Made by a program: the position numbers and the translations under genes. DNA of 50,775 nucleotides from Pezizomycotina sp. ARF18 (Eukaryota; Ascomycota). This document shows, piece by piece, positions 37,380-49,394 of this stretch. The notes under the pieces are model-generated. The model made no database searches. It saw nothing but the letters and a program-made list of their open reading frames with translations, and was not told the origin of the DNA. Each line of letters opens with the position of its first letter. Position 1 is the stretch's first letter. The DNA lies in NCBI GenBank assembly GCA_002224055.1, contig AZLU01000273.1, positions 1 to 50,775 on the forward strand, in the 5' to 3' direction.

Positions 37380-38533
37380 AATGGTTGTTCTTGTTCCCCT
37401 TCTCCATCTTCTTTTCTTTCGCTGCTGTCTAGCCACTTCCTTCAACGACAACCACTCTCTCCCTTATTATTTATTTATTTATTTTAAAGGAAAAAAAAAA
37501 AGGTTCAACTATTGTTTCTAATTCTTTTAATCTTCTTCTTCATTCTTCATTCTTCTTCCACTTCTTCTTCTCTTTTTCTTTAGGGTGAAACTATTTAAGC
37601 AGATTTATACAGACAGCTTCACCTTTTAATTCTACTACACATCAATTAGTGCTCTTCTGATACTCTCACTAGGAACCAATCCCGCTTGCAACATCTATAG
37701 AACATTTTACGCAGATCATTCTCACAAGAGTTGAGAGATATTCTCTAAAAACAATCACCTGCAATAATTACGATTTTGTTGTTCTATTGCCTTCTTCAAC
37801 TCTTCCAACAAACGTCAAGCACACGAAGTCATATACTTAATATTTTGTTTTACATTGCTTGATAAACCCCTCACGACATATTCTTCAACTTATACGCACC
37901 TGCTATAGTCCATTTCAAGCAGCCATGTGGATCACCCGGCAACGTCCACACCGAAACCCTCTCACAGACAAATGTTTGTGCCCCTAACCTTTCAGAAAAA
38001 AAGGATCAAAAACTCTCACTCTCTTCTCTTTTCTCTTTTCGTCTGCTAAAGTTGTCATTTTCTAGGGTCGGAACGGTCGGATAGTCGACTTCCCTCAGCT
38101 TTCAGGAGCCAGGTCACCTGGAGTCGCTCAAAATGTCGAAGAGATGACTCCCAAGGTCAAACGCATTAAGCCAGAGCCTTGAAATGGAGGAGCTTGGGAC
38201 ATATGGGGAAATACAAGTCTAGAGCCAACTTTGGACCTGGTAACATGATAGGCGAGGTATGGCCAGCCATATAAATTGTTTCGAAGCTTCCACTCAAGAG
38301 AATGGCCTGCCAATTTTTAAGATGATGAGAAGAGACATGGCAGAAATATTTATTTTCTGATGCCATAGGGAAATACTGGCTAACACAAATATATCTACTA
38401 GACGATTCGTATCTACATCCTTCATCAAGTTCCTTCGAGACTAAATCAGGATTGGTTCACTTTTTGGTGGAGACCTCGACGCCTGCAGAAAGGGAAATCC
38501 GGGTGGACGGGAAACACGTCACTGCCCTTTCCA

Positions 38534-41500
38534 ATGTCCAACTTCAAGATGGTATATCGCGGTCTCCTGTCAGGCTCCGAAATAAACCCGCAGAATCTTC
38601 TTCTCAGCGGGGACGACAGCCAAAATACGAGGAGCTCTTCTCCTTTTGTTGTTTCCCGTCAGCAGCTCCTGTCGGCCAGGGCATTATGTCTAGCCAGTCG
38701 CCGAACAATTCGCTTCTAGAATCTTCAACGCCACTCAAAGAACCTTTGGACTTTCAGGACGGTTCCCGTGGTCGTTCTCTGAACATTGATGATCTAGATA
38801 GGCGAAGAATCCCCGTCATCAGAGGGTTCGGACGGTTGGTCAATCCATAGACGACGGTGGCCGTATGTCATCGCTTTTGGGGGGCTTGAGAACGAGGATC
38901 TAGATTGAATCGAGGCAGAGTTTCTCGAACCCTCGTGGCACCGACGTTCTTGGCACGAATAATGGCGCCGTTCCTGGGACAACACCGAAGCGAGAGTTTG
39001 CCGCTCAGCAACACCGTGCGAATTCTACGCCTCCAGACAATATAACATATGCACCGTTTCAACAGGGCTCGCACCCTCTGAGTCAGACACACACCGCTCA
39101 GATCGGACCAGAGCGAACAAGTTCGAAGATCCGTCAGAGATGCTGATGTCATGGCACAATTTCGTCAGATGGGTATTGATGACGACATAGACCAATTTAC
39201 CTCGAGCGTAGACGCCAGCATTCAATGTTTATAGCCAGAACCAGAACATTCAGAATCCGTATCTCGGGTTGGAGAACTACAATATACCCGTAATGAAGTC
39301 CCTCAGCAAGCCACCTCTCAGTCGGTTTGGGCACGACCAGACCAATCTACGGATCACCTCTTGAAAATTCTTCGCCGGTGGACACGTAGAAGGAGAACGC
39401 CAGGAGCCATATGCAGATTTCCGCCCAGGTCGCGCCTTGATGGAACCGTATCGTTTTCGGGTCCTGAATCAAACGGGTCGATTTTCGTCGCTTCTACAGC
39501 AATGGTACACTTCAGCAATCGCTTTCGCCCACTCGCAATGTAACAATGGGTAGAACCCATTACCACGGATTATCAATGGACTCTAGCCTAACCCGCGCCT
39601 GTTTCAACAAGGCCAAGGAAGTGGGTATATATTTCCGCGAGATGCACTGTATCAAAATTTCTCACCCGCAACGATGCAACCCTATGACTTCGGGGTCGGC
39701 CCAAACCCGTCAGAGTATCTATGAATGCCGGCTATCCGCAATCGCCTCTGAGCCCTATGGGGGTTCGCAATCTACCTCTGCGGCTAGGCGCCGTGGCGAC
39801 GATTTTAATCTCCGCAGTGTTCTACTTGAAGAATTCGTTCCAACTCGAAGTCCAAGAGATATGAACTAAAGGTAAATATTTCATTTATAGTTTATATAAA
39901 ACTTAAAAAGAAATGACGCTGACTATTTATTAGGATATCTACAACCACGTAGTTGAGTTTAGCGGCGACCAACATGGCTCAAGGTTTATCCAGCAGAAAT
40001 TGGAGACTGCAAATTCCGACGAAAAGGATGTTGTATTCTCGGAGATCCGCCCCAATTCGATTCAGCTTATGACGGACGTCTTTGGAAACTATGTTAACAG
40101 AAGTTTTTCGAACATGGCAACCAATTACAGAAGGCATTCTTGCCAAGCAAATGGAGGCCACGTACTTGCACTATCTTTGCAGATGTACGGTTGCCGAGTT
40201 GTCCAGAAGGTACGACGAAGATTCTTGATACTCTATATTAGCCCCTGCTTCTAGCATCGTATTCGAACTCTTTTTTTTTTAATAAACAGAAAAATGGATA
40301 ATGAGAAAGAAGAACAAGAAAAGAAAGAGAAAAGGGGGGAGGGGTTGTCGCCTCGGAAAGTGTTATTTTATCTATGCTAACTATTGTAACCCTTTCAAGG
40401 CACTCGAACATATCCTAACCGAGCAACAGCCAGTCTAGTCAAAGAGCTTGATGGGAATGTACTAAAATGCGTGAAAGATCAGAATGGCAACCATGTGATC
40501 CAGAAGGCGATCGAACGTCCCTGCCGAACATATCCAATTTATTATTAAAGCCTTCAATGGCCAGGTCCACAGCCTGCTACTCACCCTTATGGATGTCGTG
40601 TCATTCAGAGATGCTGGAACACTGCGACGAGACTGCGCAGGCCTCCATTCTTCAGGAATTACATATGTGCACATACGCACTGGTCCAGACCAATATGGGA
40701 ATTACGTGAGTAGATCTCTATTAACATTTTCCGCATTTGAGTAGGAATACTAAGATATACCGCAGGTAACCCAACATGTCATAGAACACGGAAAGCCAGA
40801 AGATCGTGCGAAAATCATCGCACTCGTACACAACATCTTGTGCACGCGTCCAAGTATGTTCACCCAAGTTTATGTGCTATCCATCTATTCAGCCTTGCTA
40901 ATGAAATTCATTTGGTGTATACAGGCATAAATTTGCTTCAAACGTCGTCGAAAAAGTATCCAGTACGGTAATGAGGAACAGAGGAGAGAAATTTGAAAGT
41001 CATCACCACGCCGCGTGCTTTCAGACGGAACATCGCCTCTGCAGATTCTCATGCGAGATCAGTTTGGGAATTATGTCATTCGTAAGACAGATGCTCATTT
41101 CCTTCTCTTTTCTAGTGGGCTTTTTTTTTCAAAATTCCAGCTGGTGTGACAAGGTGATCCACCTCAATGCTAAACACATTGTTTATGTAGAAAAATTGCT
41201 ACAGTTCTTCAAGCTAAGGACCATGATTCCTGGTCGAACAAATTAAACCTCAGATACAAAATCTAAAGAAGTTCACCTACGGAAAACAGATCAATGCGGT
41301 ATGACACCCATTCAATATACTTTTAGTAACACATGACACCTTGAAATCGAACCTCCCAAAATTGTCGAGGCTAATATCCATTCTATAAACATCAGATTGA
41401 AAAATTGATTTTCAATTCACAGCCCACGTCTGGAGCTAATACGCCCCCAGTGCCATCGGCTGTGAGTACGCCTCCATCGAGCACTGTAGAGCTCAGGCAA

Positions 41501-41584
41501 CAAACCTCCGTCAAGTCTTCGCCTGAAGCCGTAGCATCCATTGACCCACCAGAAATGGAACGAGTAACACCGAACCAGCATTAG
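38534..41584 (+). CDS. PUF3: Pumilio-family mRNA-binding protein, PUF3 type
   Basis: Puf proteins bind 3' untranslated regions through eight helical repeats and control mRNA decay or localisation; yeast Puf3 acts on mRNAs for mitochondrial proteins. The first 1.3 kb encodes a Ser/Pro/Gln/Asn-rich disordered region. The Pumilio domain opens at about 39800 with LRSVLLEEF, then after an intron (39872-39933, donor GTAAAT) [19 protein letters not shown]. Repeat cores follow in order: GNYV (then [13 protein letters not shown] in another frame), [59 protein letters not shown] and GNYVIRK. The C-terminus is Ser/Thr/Pro-rich and ends TPNQH with TAG at 41582-41584. Further introns lie near 40215-40400, 40708-40765, 40855-40925, 41080-41140 and 41300-41420. 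The start is uncertain: 38534 is the first plausible ATG; frames change several times between 38600 and 39800. Confidence 0.88.
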
Positions 41585-42877
41585 AAAGCTCCAATAGCGA
41601 GTAGATTGCCTATAGGATATAAAATCCAGTTTGGAATTGTGCTTGTTAACCAGTGCCCTTTGGAATCAAACGGGGAAAGAACATATTCCCTAACTTTCTT
41701 TTTCCAACCTTCGCTGATCAATTATTTTCTGATCCTAATCCGCTTGTGTATATTCTTTGCTTCAATACATCATCCCCCTTCTCTTCTCCCTTTTTGGTGT
41801 GCGTTCTTTATCTTTTTCAGGCAGCTTTTTTAATTCTTTCTATGCTTCAACGTCATACATCGTCGAGTCATTATGTCCTGTCTTGTTCTCGCTTAATTGT
41901 TAAGTTTTTCCATGTCTCCATTTTTTCACTGTTAAATTGTGCTTTGCTTGATTAAATTTCTACCCCTTCCCGCTACTCCCATCCTTTCCCTCATAGCGTA
42001 GGAAAATGGGGTGAAAAGTTTCCTACTCTTGATTTACCTAAGAGAGGGAAAAACAGGAAAGGATGAGAGGGGAAGGGAAAAAATTGGTTTGCTATGTTTT
42101 TATAGCGAGGAGTCGTTTGGAATACAGCTTGTCATTATAAAAAAAACAAAGTTGCGATGTTACGATAGCCATGTCTTCGAGTTCAATTAACGGTTGTTCT
42201 TTCCCCTGTCAACATTTTAATTCACATATCACATACTTAATGGCATAGATATCAAGGGAGGAGAGGTGCTTGATCTTTAATTTCCATTTGTTTTTTATAC
42301 TTGGCTCTGGTACCCCCCTTTTTCTAATATATTATTCTGAGGACACTGTTTCTCTATATATTTTCGCTCTTTCCGAGGAGGGAACATGTGTATCTCTTTT
42401 ACTGTTAGTGCCATCATTGACACCAGTAGTTTAGAGCTTTCGTTCACTTCCCATCATTCTTATTTAACGAATCACATATACATTCCGCAAAGTATAACAT
42501 TCGTATTAATTATAGGGACTATCGCATCTTGTTTTGCGACTGATCAACCTACGTCGTTTCTGTAAAGCATTGTGTCATGGCGCCTCTATCTCCCTTTACG
42601 GCTTTTACCTTTCTCTTTTCTTTTTTCTTTCTTCTCTTTCTCTTTCTTTCTTTTCTTTTTCTTCCTTTTTTTTTTTTTTTTTTTTTAGTATATTTCCTTT
42701 TATCGGTTCACAATCAGCTTGTAAGAAACCAAAAGCAGCTACTCATGTTGATTTAAATGCAAAAACCCACAATACATGTATATGCTATGTACTAATAATA
42801 TACTTCCCATTGAAATGCAAAACAAAATAACAAGGCATATGAAGATCCGTTACAGTTAATGAACATCGTTTTTTTTT

Positions 42878-42928
<51 letters not shown>

Positions 42929-43376
42929 GGAAGGGATGATGGGTCAAAAAGAAATTAATTAAGCCAAAAAACACGGATTAGAATGCCATATAGGTTTTGA
43001 GACACCACAAATCACATTCATCGAAGTAATGCTATTGCTGTTAAGTGCGACCGTCTTGGAAAACTCTTTATTAGGGATGCTTACTATAGCTAGAGGTTTA
43101 TTTTGTACTTGATCTAATAGTTGCTTTTTGAAACTATACATGCCCAAGAGTCCAAAGAGCAATGAGGTCCTGCTCCAATAACTCCTCTGCAGATCTAGAG
43201 AGATTTTGTTTCTATCGTCGTCCTCTTACATAATAATTCTATTTCCACGGACGCAACAATGTGATACGTCAGCATTTGCGCGTCAAAAGAAAGAAAGAGA
43301 GAGAGAGAGAGGAGAGCGAGAGACGAAAAGAAAGCTTAAAATTGACAATCAGGATCAACTTTACTTTTTGTGCTAA
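41585..43376. other. Intergenic region 3' of PUF3
   Basis: No supported gene. It likely includes the PUF3 3' untranslated region. It carries a T-dominated tract (42869-42928, with T28 and T19 separated by one C) and a GA repeat near 43289-43312. Long open frames here are low complexity or cross the T-tract. Confidence 0.55.
42869..42928 (+). repeat. 60-base T-rich tract (T28-C-T19 core)
   Basis: T10, GA, T28, C, T19. On the opposite strand it appears as a poly-A tract in 42792-42974. It could be a retroposed poly-A tail, but no body of a retroelement is visible next to it. Confidence 0.85.
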
Positions 43377-43662
43377 TCAGCTCCTGGAACTTCCCTTGCT
43401 AGCCCAACTTTCGTAGGAGCGTCCTCGCTTTCCGCGTTGCTGGCGATAACAGTTCGGGTTTGAAAAAAGCGAAATCCAAGTATGATGCGTCAAAGTATGG
43501 TCTGAAGAATGCGTTCTTTGTGTTGTAATGGACTTGTAGCGGTTTGCTAACCTCTTTTTCTTCAAGGGCTATAGATTCCTTTGGTTCTGGCTCTTCGGTA
43601 ACCTCCTTAGGCTTTTCGACATACCACAAGTTCTTCAAGCACGGGGTTTTTAGACCGCCCAT
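43377..43662 (-). CDS. Unidentified small protein, about 90 residues
   Basis: Not recognised. From ATG at 43662 the frame reads MGGLKTPCLKNLWYVEKPK, a Glu/Pro/Lys linker, then a residue pattern that looks like a folded conserved tail: HYNTKNAFFRPYFDASY, LDFAFFKPELL and RKARTLLRKLG. It stops at 43399; a one-base correction would continue to ASKGSSRS and stop at 43377. The composition is balanced and not low complexity, which separates it from shadow frames. It lies downstream of COG1 on the same strand and could be an independent small gene or the last exon of a larger one. No signal peptide or membrane segment is evident. Confidence 0.4.
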
Positions 43663-44099
43663 ATTTTATTTGCTAGTTTTACCTTTATCATATCGGTTGC
43701 CCGGTTGTCCACACGTCAGCACCGCCGAGGCCATACTCTCTGTGAGACGGTGCAAAAGCTTGAAACAGAGGGAAGGGTGGATTGGTATGAGGAGATCCTG
43801 GAAATTTGCCTGTCAGTGCCGTTCCTCTGATTTCTTTCTTTCTTTTTTTTTTTTTCTTGGGAGGGGGGAAGAGAAAACACAGATCAGGCTGTGCATACCT
43901 CTCCCATAAGAGCTAAAAAGGTAAACTGTCTCCCATTTTTGCCGGCCATATGCTTTATTAAAAGGCGTCGTGGGGGCCTTTTGATAACCGCCTCGCGATA
44001 AGGTCATGTATATGAGGCAAAGAGTTCCTCGCCGAACCAGTCGAGTTTCAAGACTGGTTTGCCGTTCGTGTTGAGGAGGACCATACCTCACTTTCAGAG

Positions 44100-46335
44100 A
44101 GAATACGGAGTAAATACGATGAGCTTCGCAGAAGGGAAACACTCGAAACCCTTCAGAGACCCCTTTCGAAGCTCTTGTATGGAACTTACGATGATCTCGT
44201 CAAAAACGATTTACTCTCTCGAGTTTCAAAAATCGTGAGCTGCTCCTTGAGCAAAGTTCCGAGTCCTTTCCTATCAAAATCCGAGAATCCGGTAACTCAT
44301 CCACTCACTATCATTTCGTCGATATATCGGGATCCCATTCTTTCTCTAGCTGTCATATATATGTGATGGCTAGGTAATCATGAACTACTACGAGCCATGT
44401 CGAATAGGGACATCGAATTCTTGATGGCCTTTCCTTCCCCGGAAACCAAATCGCGAATACATTCCTTAAAGTTCCTGCACCCCTGGTGTATAATCGCAAA
44501 GACACTATGGAATCGCTTCCATAGACTCGTGTTTTCTAAAAGGTTTGGGATATTAGCGGAGTCCGTTTAACTTATTTACTCTCCAGGTTCGAGCATGCAA
44601 TATAGAGTCCTGCCCACTTTTCTTATCTTTTAAGAAAGGGGGCATTAATGCATACCTCGTTCTCTTCGACCTGGACGTTTTCTTTAACGGATGTAGCAAG
44701 GCTTGATAAACTTGAAACCTGTTTTTTAAGGAAGCTAAAGATCCGGTTATGAAATAATTTACGCAAATCTTCCATCACAGGTTCCCATTGCTCGCTCCCC
44801 ACACTTTCAAGCTTTGCTTATTAAGTTTCCAAAGGATAGCACCTCATTCCGAAGAGCAACCAGTCCGTCAATGTCATCTATACTATCCAAAGTGTGCTCC
44901 GTACTCTCTAATAGTACCTTGATGGCCCTTCCAGACTTGTTTATTGTTTCGCTGCGTGCTTTTGAGATCTGCAAATCATCGTGTCGTACCCACGGGTAAA
45001 ATTGCGGATATGCTCCGAAGCCATGAAAGTGTGAGAAGTTAGATTCAATTCGGAAAGGCTTCTGAGGGTGGAATCCGCGAAGAGAGTTCGAACTTCAGAG
45101 AGAGAAGCATATCCGACAGCCGTAGCGGAACAGCTCACCGTATCTGCCAACATGCGGTTATACAACCGGAAAAGAGTTCAGCAGCGACAACGAATCGGGT
45201 TCCCTTGCGTCGAGAGTGGCGCAGATTGCGTCCAGGAGCACTGATTGGAAGTGTAACAGGACATCCGCACAGGAAGAAGACGATATTAATGCAAAAGCTA
45301 CCATATCCAAGAAGCTCCGTATCAGTGAGGCCCGAGGCACTCAAATGGCGGTCAATGTGCCGAAGTAAGACGGATCTGAACGATTTTATTTGCCTACGCA
45401 GATTATCAACGATCGGTTACTGAAGCCTGCACACTTTGAAATCAGTTTTCTTTATTTATTCATTTGTAACTTTATTCATATTTTTGGTTTCTCCCCCCCC
45501 CCCCCCCGGGGTAAACGATTGCAATCCACAGGCTAAACATGGATAAGTTGATGCCAAAAAGGAGAGCATAGGAAGGGACCAAGTCGCTTTTATCGGGAGA
45601 AAAAAGGTTATTACATTCTTGCATACCTTTTGGGATAATGATTTCAGAGCAACCTCGATAGAACGAAGACTTTGCTTGCAAGAAGGTACATGCTGGTGTC
45701 TTGCAACAACCTCGACATTGCTAACGGGCAATTCTGAAGTACCAACAGCTCGATTGCAAACTCGTATTTCTCTCGCTCTACACGAATATATATATAGATT
45801 TTTTTTTCTAAATCAGCCTCCGTAGCATAGAGCTTCCTTCTAGATGTAATTAGGGGGGCAGTGGTGAACAAACCCCAATTTGCCATCTTATTTGGAGTGC
45901 TTTCACATTCTCAGCTTTGCGCTGCATGAGACGCAGGTTGCAGTAGCTAGATGTAGTGTTAAGGTGGGATTCTACCCGCTGTATCGACTGGCTCATTTCA
46001 ATGATTTTCTCAGCGGTACTCAAGAGGTCTCGGTAGCTCTCGCTGTCGCACATGCCAAACGATGGAGAGATGAAATCTCGATTCAATGGTTAACGCATGA
46101 ACTTATGATTTTACCGCTATTTTCTTCTTCTTGGGGTATATATATATTTAGTATATAAGTGGGAGAATTGCCATATTGGAAGCCCTACCCCACAAGCGTC
46201 CTCAGCTTCTCCCTATTGCCGCTAATGACCCTCGAAGCTGCCTCTCGAGGCTCCGGACTGTCGGACAGGTGCTGGAATGCATCTTCCCACTTGGAGAGGG
46301 GTGTCGAGGTCCGGTGTACTTGTTGACGTAGCCAT
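44100..46335 (-). CDS. COG1: Conserved oligomeric Golgi complex subunit 1 (COG1)
   Basis: COG1 belongs to the eight-subunit tether that captures retrograde vesicles at the Golgi. The start MATSTSTPDLDTPL is at 46335; after one frame change SKWEDAFQH and NREKLRTLVG follow. Beyond an intron, ESYRDLLSTAEKIIEMSQS and QRVESHL form the diagnostic COG1 N-terminal helix. FAIELLVLQNCPLAMSRLL and KVFVLSRLL come next, then IDRHLSASGLTDTELLG, DVLLHFQSVLLDAIC, LRSLSELNL with HIRNFT, and DIDGLVALRNEVLSF. These match fungal COG1 order. An intron of about 45430-45626 (donor GTATGC) contains a G15 run on the sense strand. Many frame changes are present. The 3' end is not certain: KEQLTIFETRESKSFL (about 44230) still fits, while a further block (GGYQKAPTTPFNKAYGRQ, about 43980-43930) may be a last exon or another gene. 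Confidence 0.8.
45493..45507 (+). repeat. C15 homopolymer in a COG1 intron
   Basis: Fifteen C followed by GGGG, giving G15 on the COG1 sense strand within the intron that starts at 45626. Confidence 0.85.
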
Positions 46336-47666
46336 TGTTTCTCTATCACGCCGTGTTCGGACTCAGACCTCACGACGTTTTCGACTGAGAAAAGCTAGCT
46401 GGTCCCCCTAATATTGATTGCTCACGTACCGTTTCCGCTCGAGAGCAGCCACCTGTTTATAGATTGTACCGCACGTGCGTTAATTATTAAACACGATCCG
46501 GATAGCAGTGTATTTAACCTGGAATTACATAGCGTTAGTAATTAACTAATATTCAATAATTTACAATAGAAGGGGAAACAGCTACTACTAACGAATAAAT
46601 ACCTCGATCCGTTGTATGGAGAATTCGTGCGATATATTCGGCACTGCAAAACACAACAACTTTCGAGAAAGAAGGAGAAATGGTGCCGAAATCAAAGTCG
46701 CGCGGAACGTGTCGTACTTTGTCATATCCCGTGAGAGAAAAAGAAACGAAAATATTAAAAGTATAATATATATATATATACGTTGAACAACTATACCTCT
46801 AAGCAGAGTTCAAGTATTGAAAAAAGAGCCTTTCAATGAATTAGCTACCCCCAAAATTATTTTTATTTTATTTTTTTTATTTTATTTTTTATTTTTATTT
46901 TTTTTTAAAAAAAAAGTGTAATATTTCGAGAGGGAAAGACGACCTCGCGTTGATAAAAAAGCATGGACTCTGTTTTATTAAAAGCGGTTTTTACTTTTCA
47001 CGGCGTCGGGCGGCTTGCTCCCACGACATTATAATTATATATCTACGACTCAACGTCTACATACATTTCTTCACTTAAACAAGTACCACCTTAGCATAAA
47101 GCGATGTTTCCGAAACCTCGTGGACTAAAATCACCAAGCAATGACTACCCTTCATCCCTATATCTATCTCGCCTCTTTTTTTTTGGGTGGGGGCTGATGA
47201 TGGAGGAGTCAGAAAGAAATTGAGATGGACAAAGCTGTTTAAGATTCTGGCATTATGAGAGAATACAGTGCGCCTGTTGAAAAGAAAAAAAAAAAAAAAA
47301 CGATTAAAGAACAAATTAAGAAAGAATGATGAAACAAAGATATAGTATACTTCCTAGGATGAGATAACAATGAAACAGACCCACGGAAAAAGTTTATATA
47401 GTAAGAAGACTAGCAGTCAGTGAATTTCTTTTTTTAATATGTTATTAGAGGAACTCCGGTATTTAAAACCCATGGCCGCATCCGCCATACATCTCGAATA
47501 AAGCGTTATAGTAAAATATCGAGATAGCTTATTTCCTGACATGCAATGAAAAGGTTGGTTCGATGTAGATTTCGGGGGAGGTAAACCCGAGATGGGAGGA
47601 GAGGAAAAAGTGAATTACGAAAGGATGAGAGAGAAAATAATGTAACGCAAAATCCCCAATTCTTTT
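46336..47666. other. Intergenic region COG1 promoter / RPL25 3' flank
   Basis: No supported gene. It contains a TA array near 46767-46780 and an A/T-only block (46856-46917). The open frame at 47075-47314 is Phe-rich and crosses homopolymers, so it is not called. Confidence 0.55.
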
Positions 47667-48680
47667 TTAAACTATTCCCAGCTTCGTGGCTGCTATGTCT
47701 AATGCGTCGACCTCCGCGGTTAGGCGGGCGTATGCCTTTTTCGATCCATCAGGCCTATTTAACAAAATGTTAGCTCCAGTACAACCCAAAACGAGAAAAG
47801 AATTGAAACGCCTTATCCAGAGAATGTAAGAAACAGTCCGTCCACTAACCTAATCAGTGTGTTGATCTTGGAGCAGTCGACGTCGTACAGCTTCTTGATC
47901 GCCTGCTTGATCTGCCTCTTGTTCGCTTTAATGTCGACGATGAAAACCAAGGTGTTGTTCTCTTCGATCTTCTTCATGGCGCTCTCAGTGTTGAGCGGGT
48001 GCGAGATGACTTGAAAGCATCGAGTCTTGGTTCGTGGGGGATCGACTTGCGGGGGTACTCGGTTGCGGGCAAGCTTGAGAGTTTTGGTTTATGGAAGGTC
48101 GTGCTCAACCTAACCTTCCGGATCTTGTGCGAGTGCGTTCCTTGAGGGCCGATTTTTGGGCGGCAGCAGCCTTCTTGGAAGCCGGGGTAGAACCTGTTTC
48201 CACATTCGAACGATATCTTGTCAGCATGCCGAAAAACAAGAGCAGACGATATATCGAAAACCCAAATTGCAGCCCGTTTCCCTCGTCTCATTCATTCACA
48301 ATAGACTTAATTCGAGAAAATAAAAAAAACGCGACGAAGACAGCCCTTCCTCCCCAAATCCTACAGATGGTCCGAAAGTCCCCTCCCTTCCATATTTAGA
48401 AGTTGAATGAATACGCCTACCATGCCCCGCGCGAATATTCGACCCGGTACCTTTCCCGTGCGCTTGCTTGCTCCCCATGCGCCATCGAACAGCCATTGCT
48501 ATATATGTCGTCTTTCCCAACCACGATCCGTTGCAAACCACGTTTGCTCTCAAAAGAAAACTTGGAAAGGAGCAAAAAACGCAACCGATGTCTAAAATAG
48601 AAATAATAGAAGGAAGAGAATGCAAATCGTTTCCACTCACCCTTCTTCTTAGTATCTTTCTTGTCGACCTTTGGTGCCAT
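47667..48680 (-). CDS. RPL25: 60S ribosomal protein uL23 (RPL25/L23A)
   Basis: A core large-subunit protein near the polypeptide exit tunnel. Exon 1 encodes [13 protein letters not shown] (ATG at 48680) and ends at a GTGAGT donor (48640). A long first intron runs to the CAG acceptor at 48194, typical of fungal ribosomal protein genes. Exon 2 reads [53 protein letters not shown], then [19 protein letters not shown] and [13 protein letters not shown] second intron starts with GTTAGT just after KINTLI and ends in TAG before [18 protein letters not shown]. The last residues are KLGIV with TAA at 47667-47669. Four one-base losses break exon 2, all at homopolymers (near 48140, 48082-48085, 48061-48062 and 48010). 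With those accounted for, the protein has the expected length of about 155 residues. Confidence 0.95.
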
Positions 48681-49394
48681 GTCTATTAGCCTGCTCTTCG
48701 AGAAATCAATGTTGTTTCGTGTGATCGTGTACGGGGAGGGATATTAGTTATTTGAGAGGCGGATTTGGCTGCTTTTAGACGAGAGTTATAGAAATAAAAT
48801 CCAACGTCTTTTTTTTTTTTTTAACTCTGCTATTCGTTTGTGGCTCCAACAACCACTGAAAAAATTGGTAGGCTTGGCAGAGAAAATAAAAAGTAGTGTA
48901 CCCGAACGAAAATACGTTAGTTTTTTTTTTCCTTTTTTTTTTGTGCGTAGGGCTTCAACCCTTTTTGCTTAGGTAATCACAGTGCAGAATACTCTTGGGC
49001 TTTTATTCTGTTTGTATTCTGCTTGTATAATTAGTCATCATTCCAACAGCTAGCGCCAAAAGGTCGGTTCTATAAAACAACCCAGCTAGTTGAAATTAAA
49101 ATTAAAAGGATAAAAGGAAGCACCGCTGAAACCCCCGATATCAAATAGTACGAGAAATTTCTATTTCCCTACACCTCCCACCTCCGAGGTGTCTCTCGAA
49201 GAGCACACAAGATTACTTACCTAAGTAGCTCACGTTCACCTATCTCAAGTTCCTCTAATTTATATTCTGCTTACACTTTACAGGTTTATTCTGATTTATT
49301 CAATTATTGTTATACAATGGACATAAAATTTTTAGATATTATCTTTTATATAAAAAAAAAAAAAAAAAAAATGGCAAGAAGAGGGACTACAAGA
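48681..49394. other. RPL25 promoter region
   Basis: No supported gene; it should hold the RPL25 promoter and the 3' flank of the next minus-strand gene. T-runs occur near 48809-48822 and 48920-48943, and A20 at 49352-49371. Confidence 0.55.

Larger units (their letters stand above)
30454..38533. other. Gene-poor region with microsatellites and pyrimidine-rich DNA
   Basis: About 8 kb with no gene I can support. It contains a purine-rich stretch (31250-31420), a TTGA repeat (31435-31460), CT repeats (31838-31860), GATTT repeats (33018-33045), two TA dinucleotide arrays (about 34006-34035 and 34406-34428) and T29 (37345-37373). From 35 kb on the plus strand becomes very C/T rich, as in a fungal promoter and 5' leader, and may serve PUF3. 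Open frames at 35408-35707 and 36115-36309 have mixed composition but no recognisable domain; one could be a short upstream exon or ORF. Confidence 0.5.
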
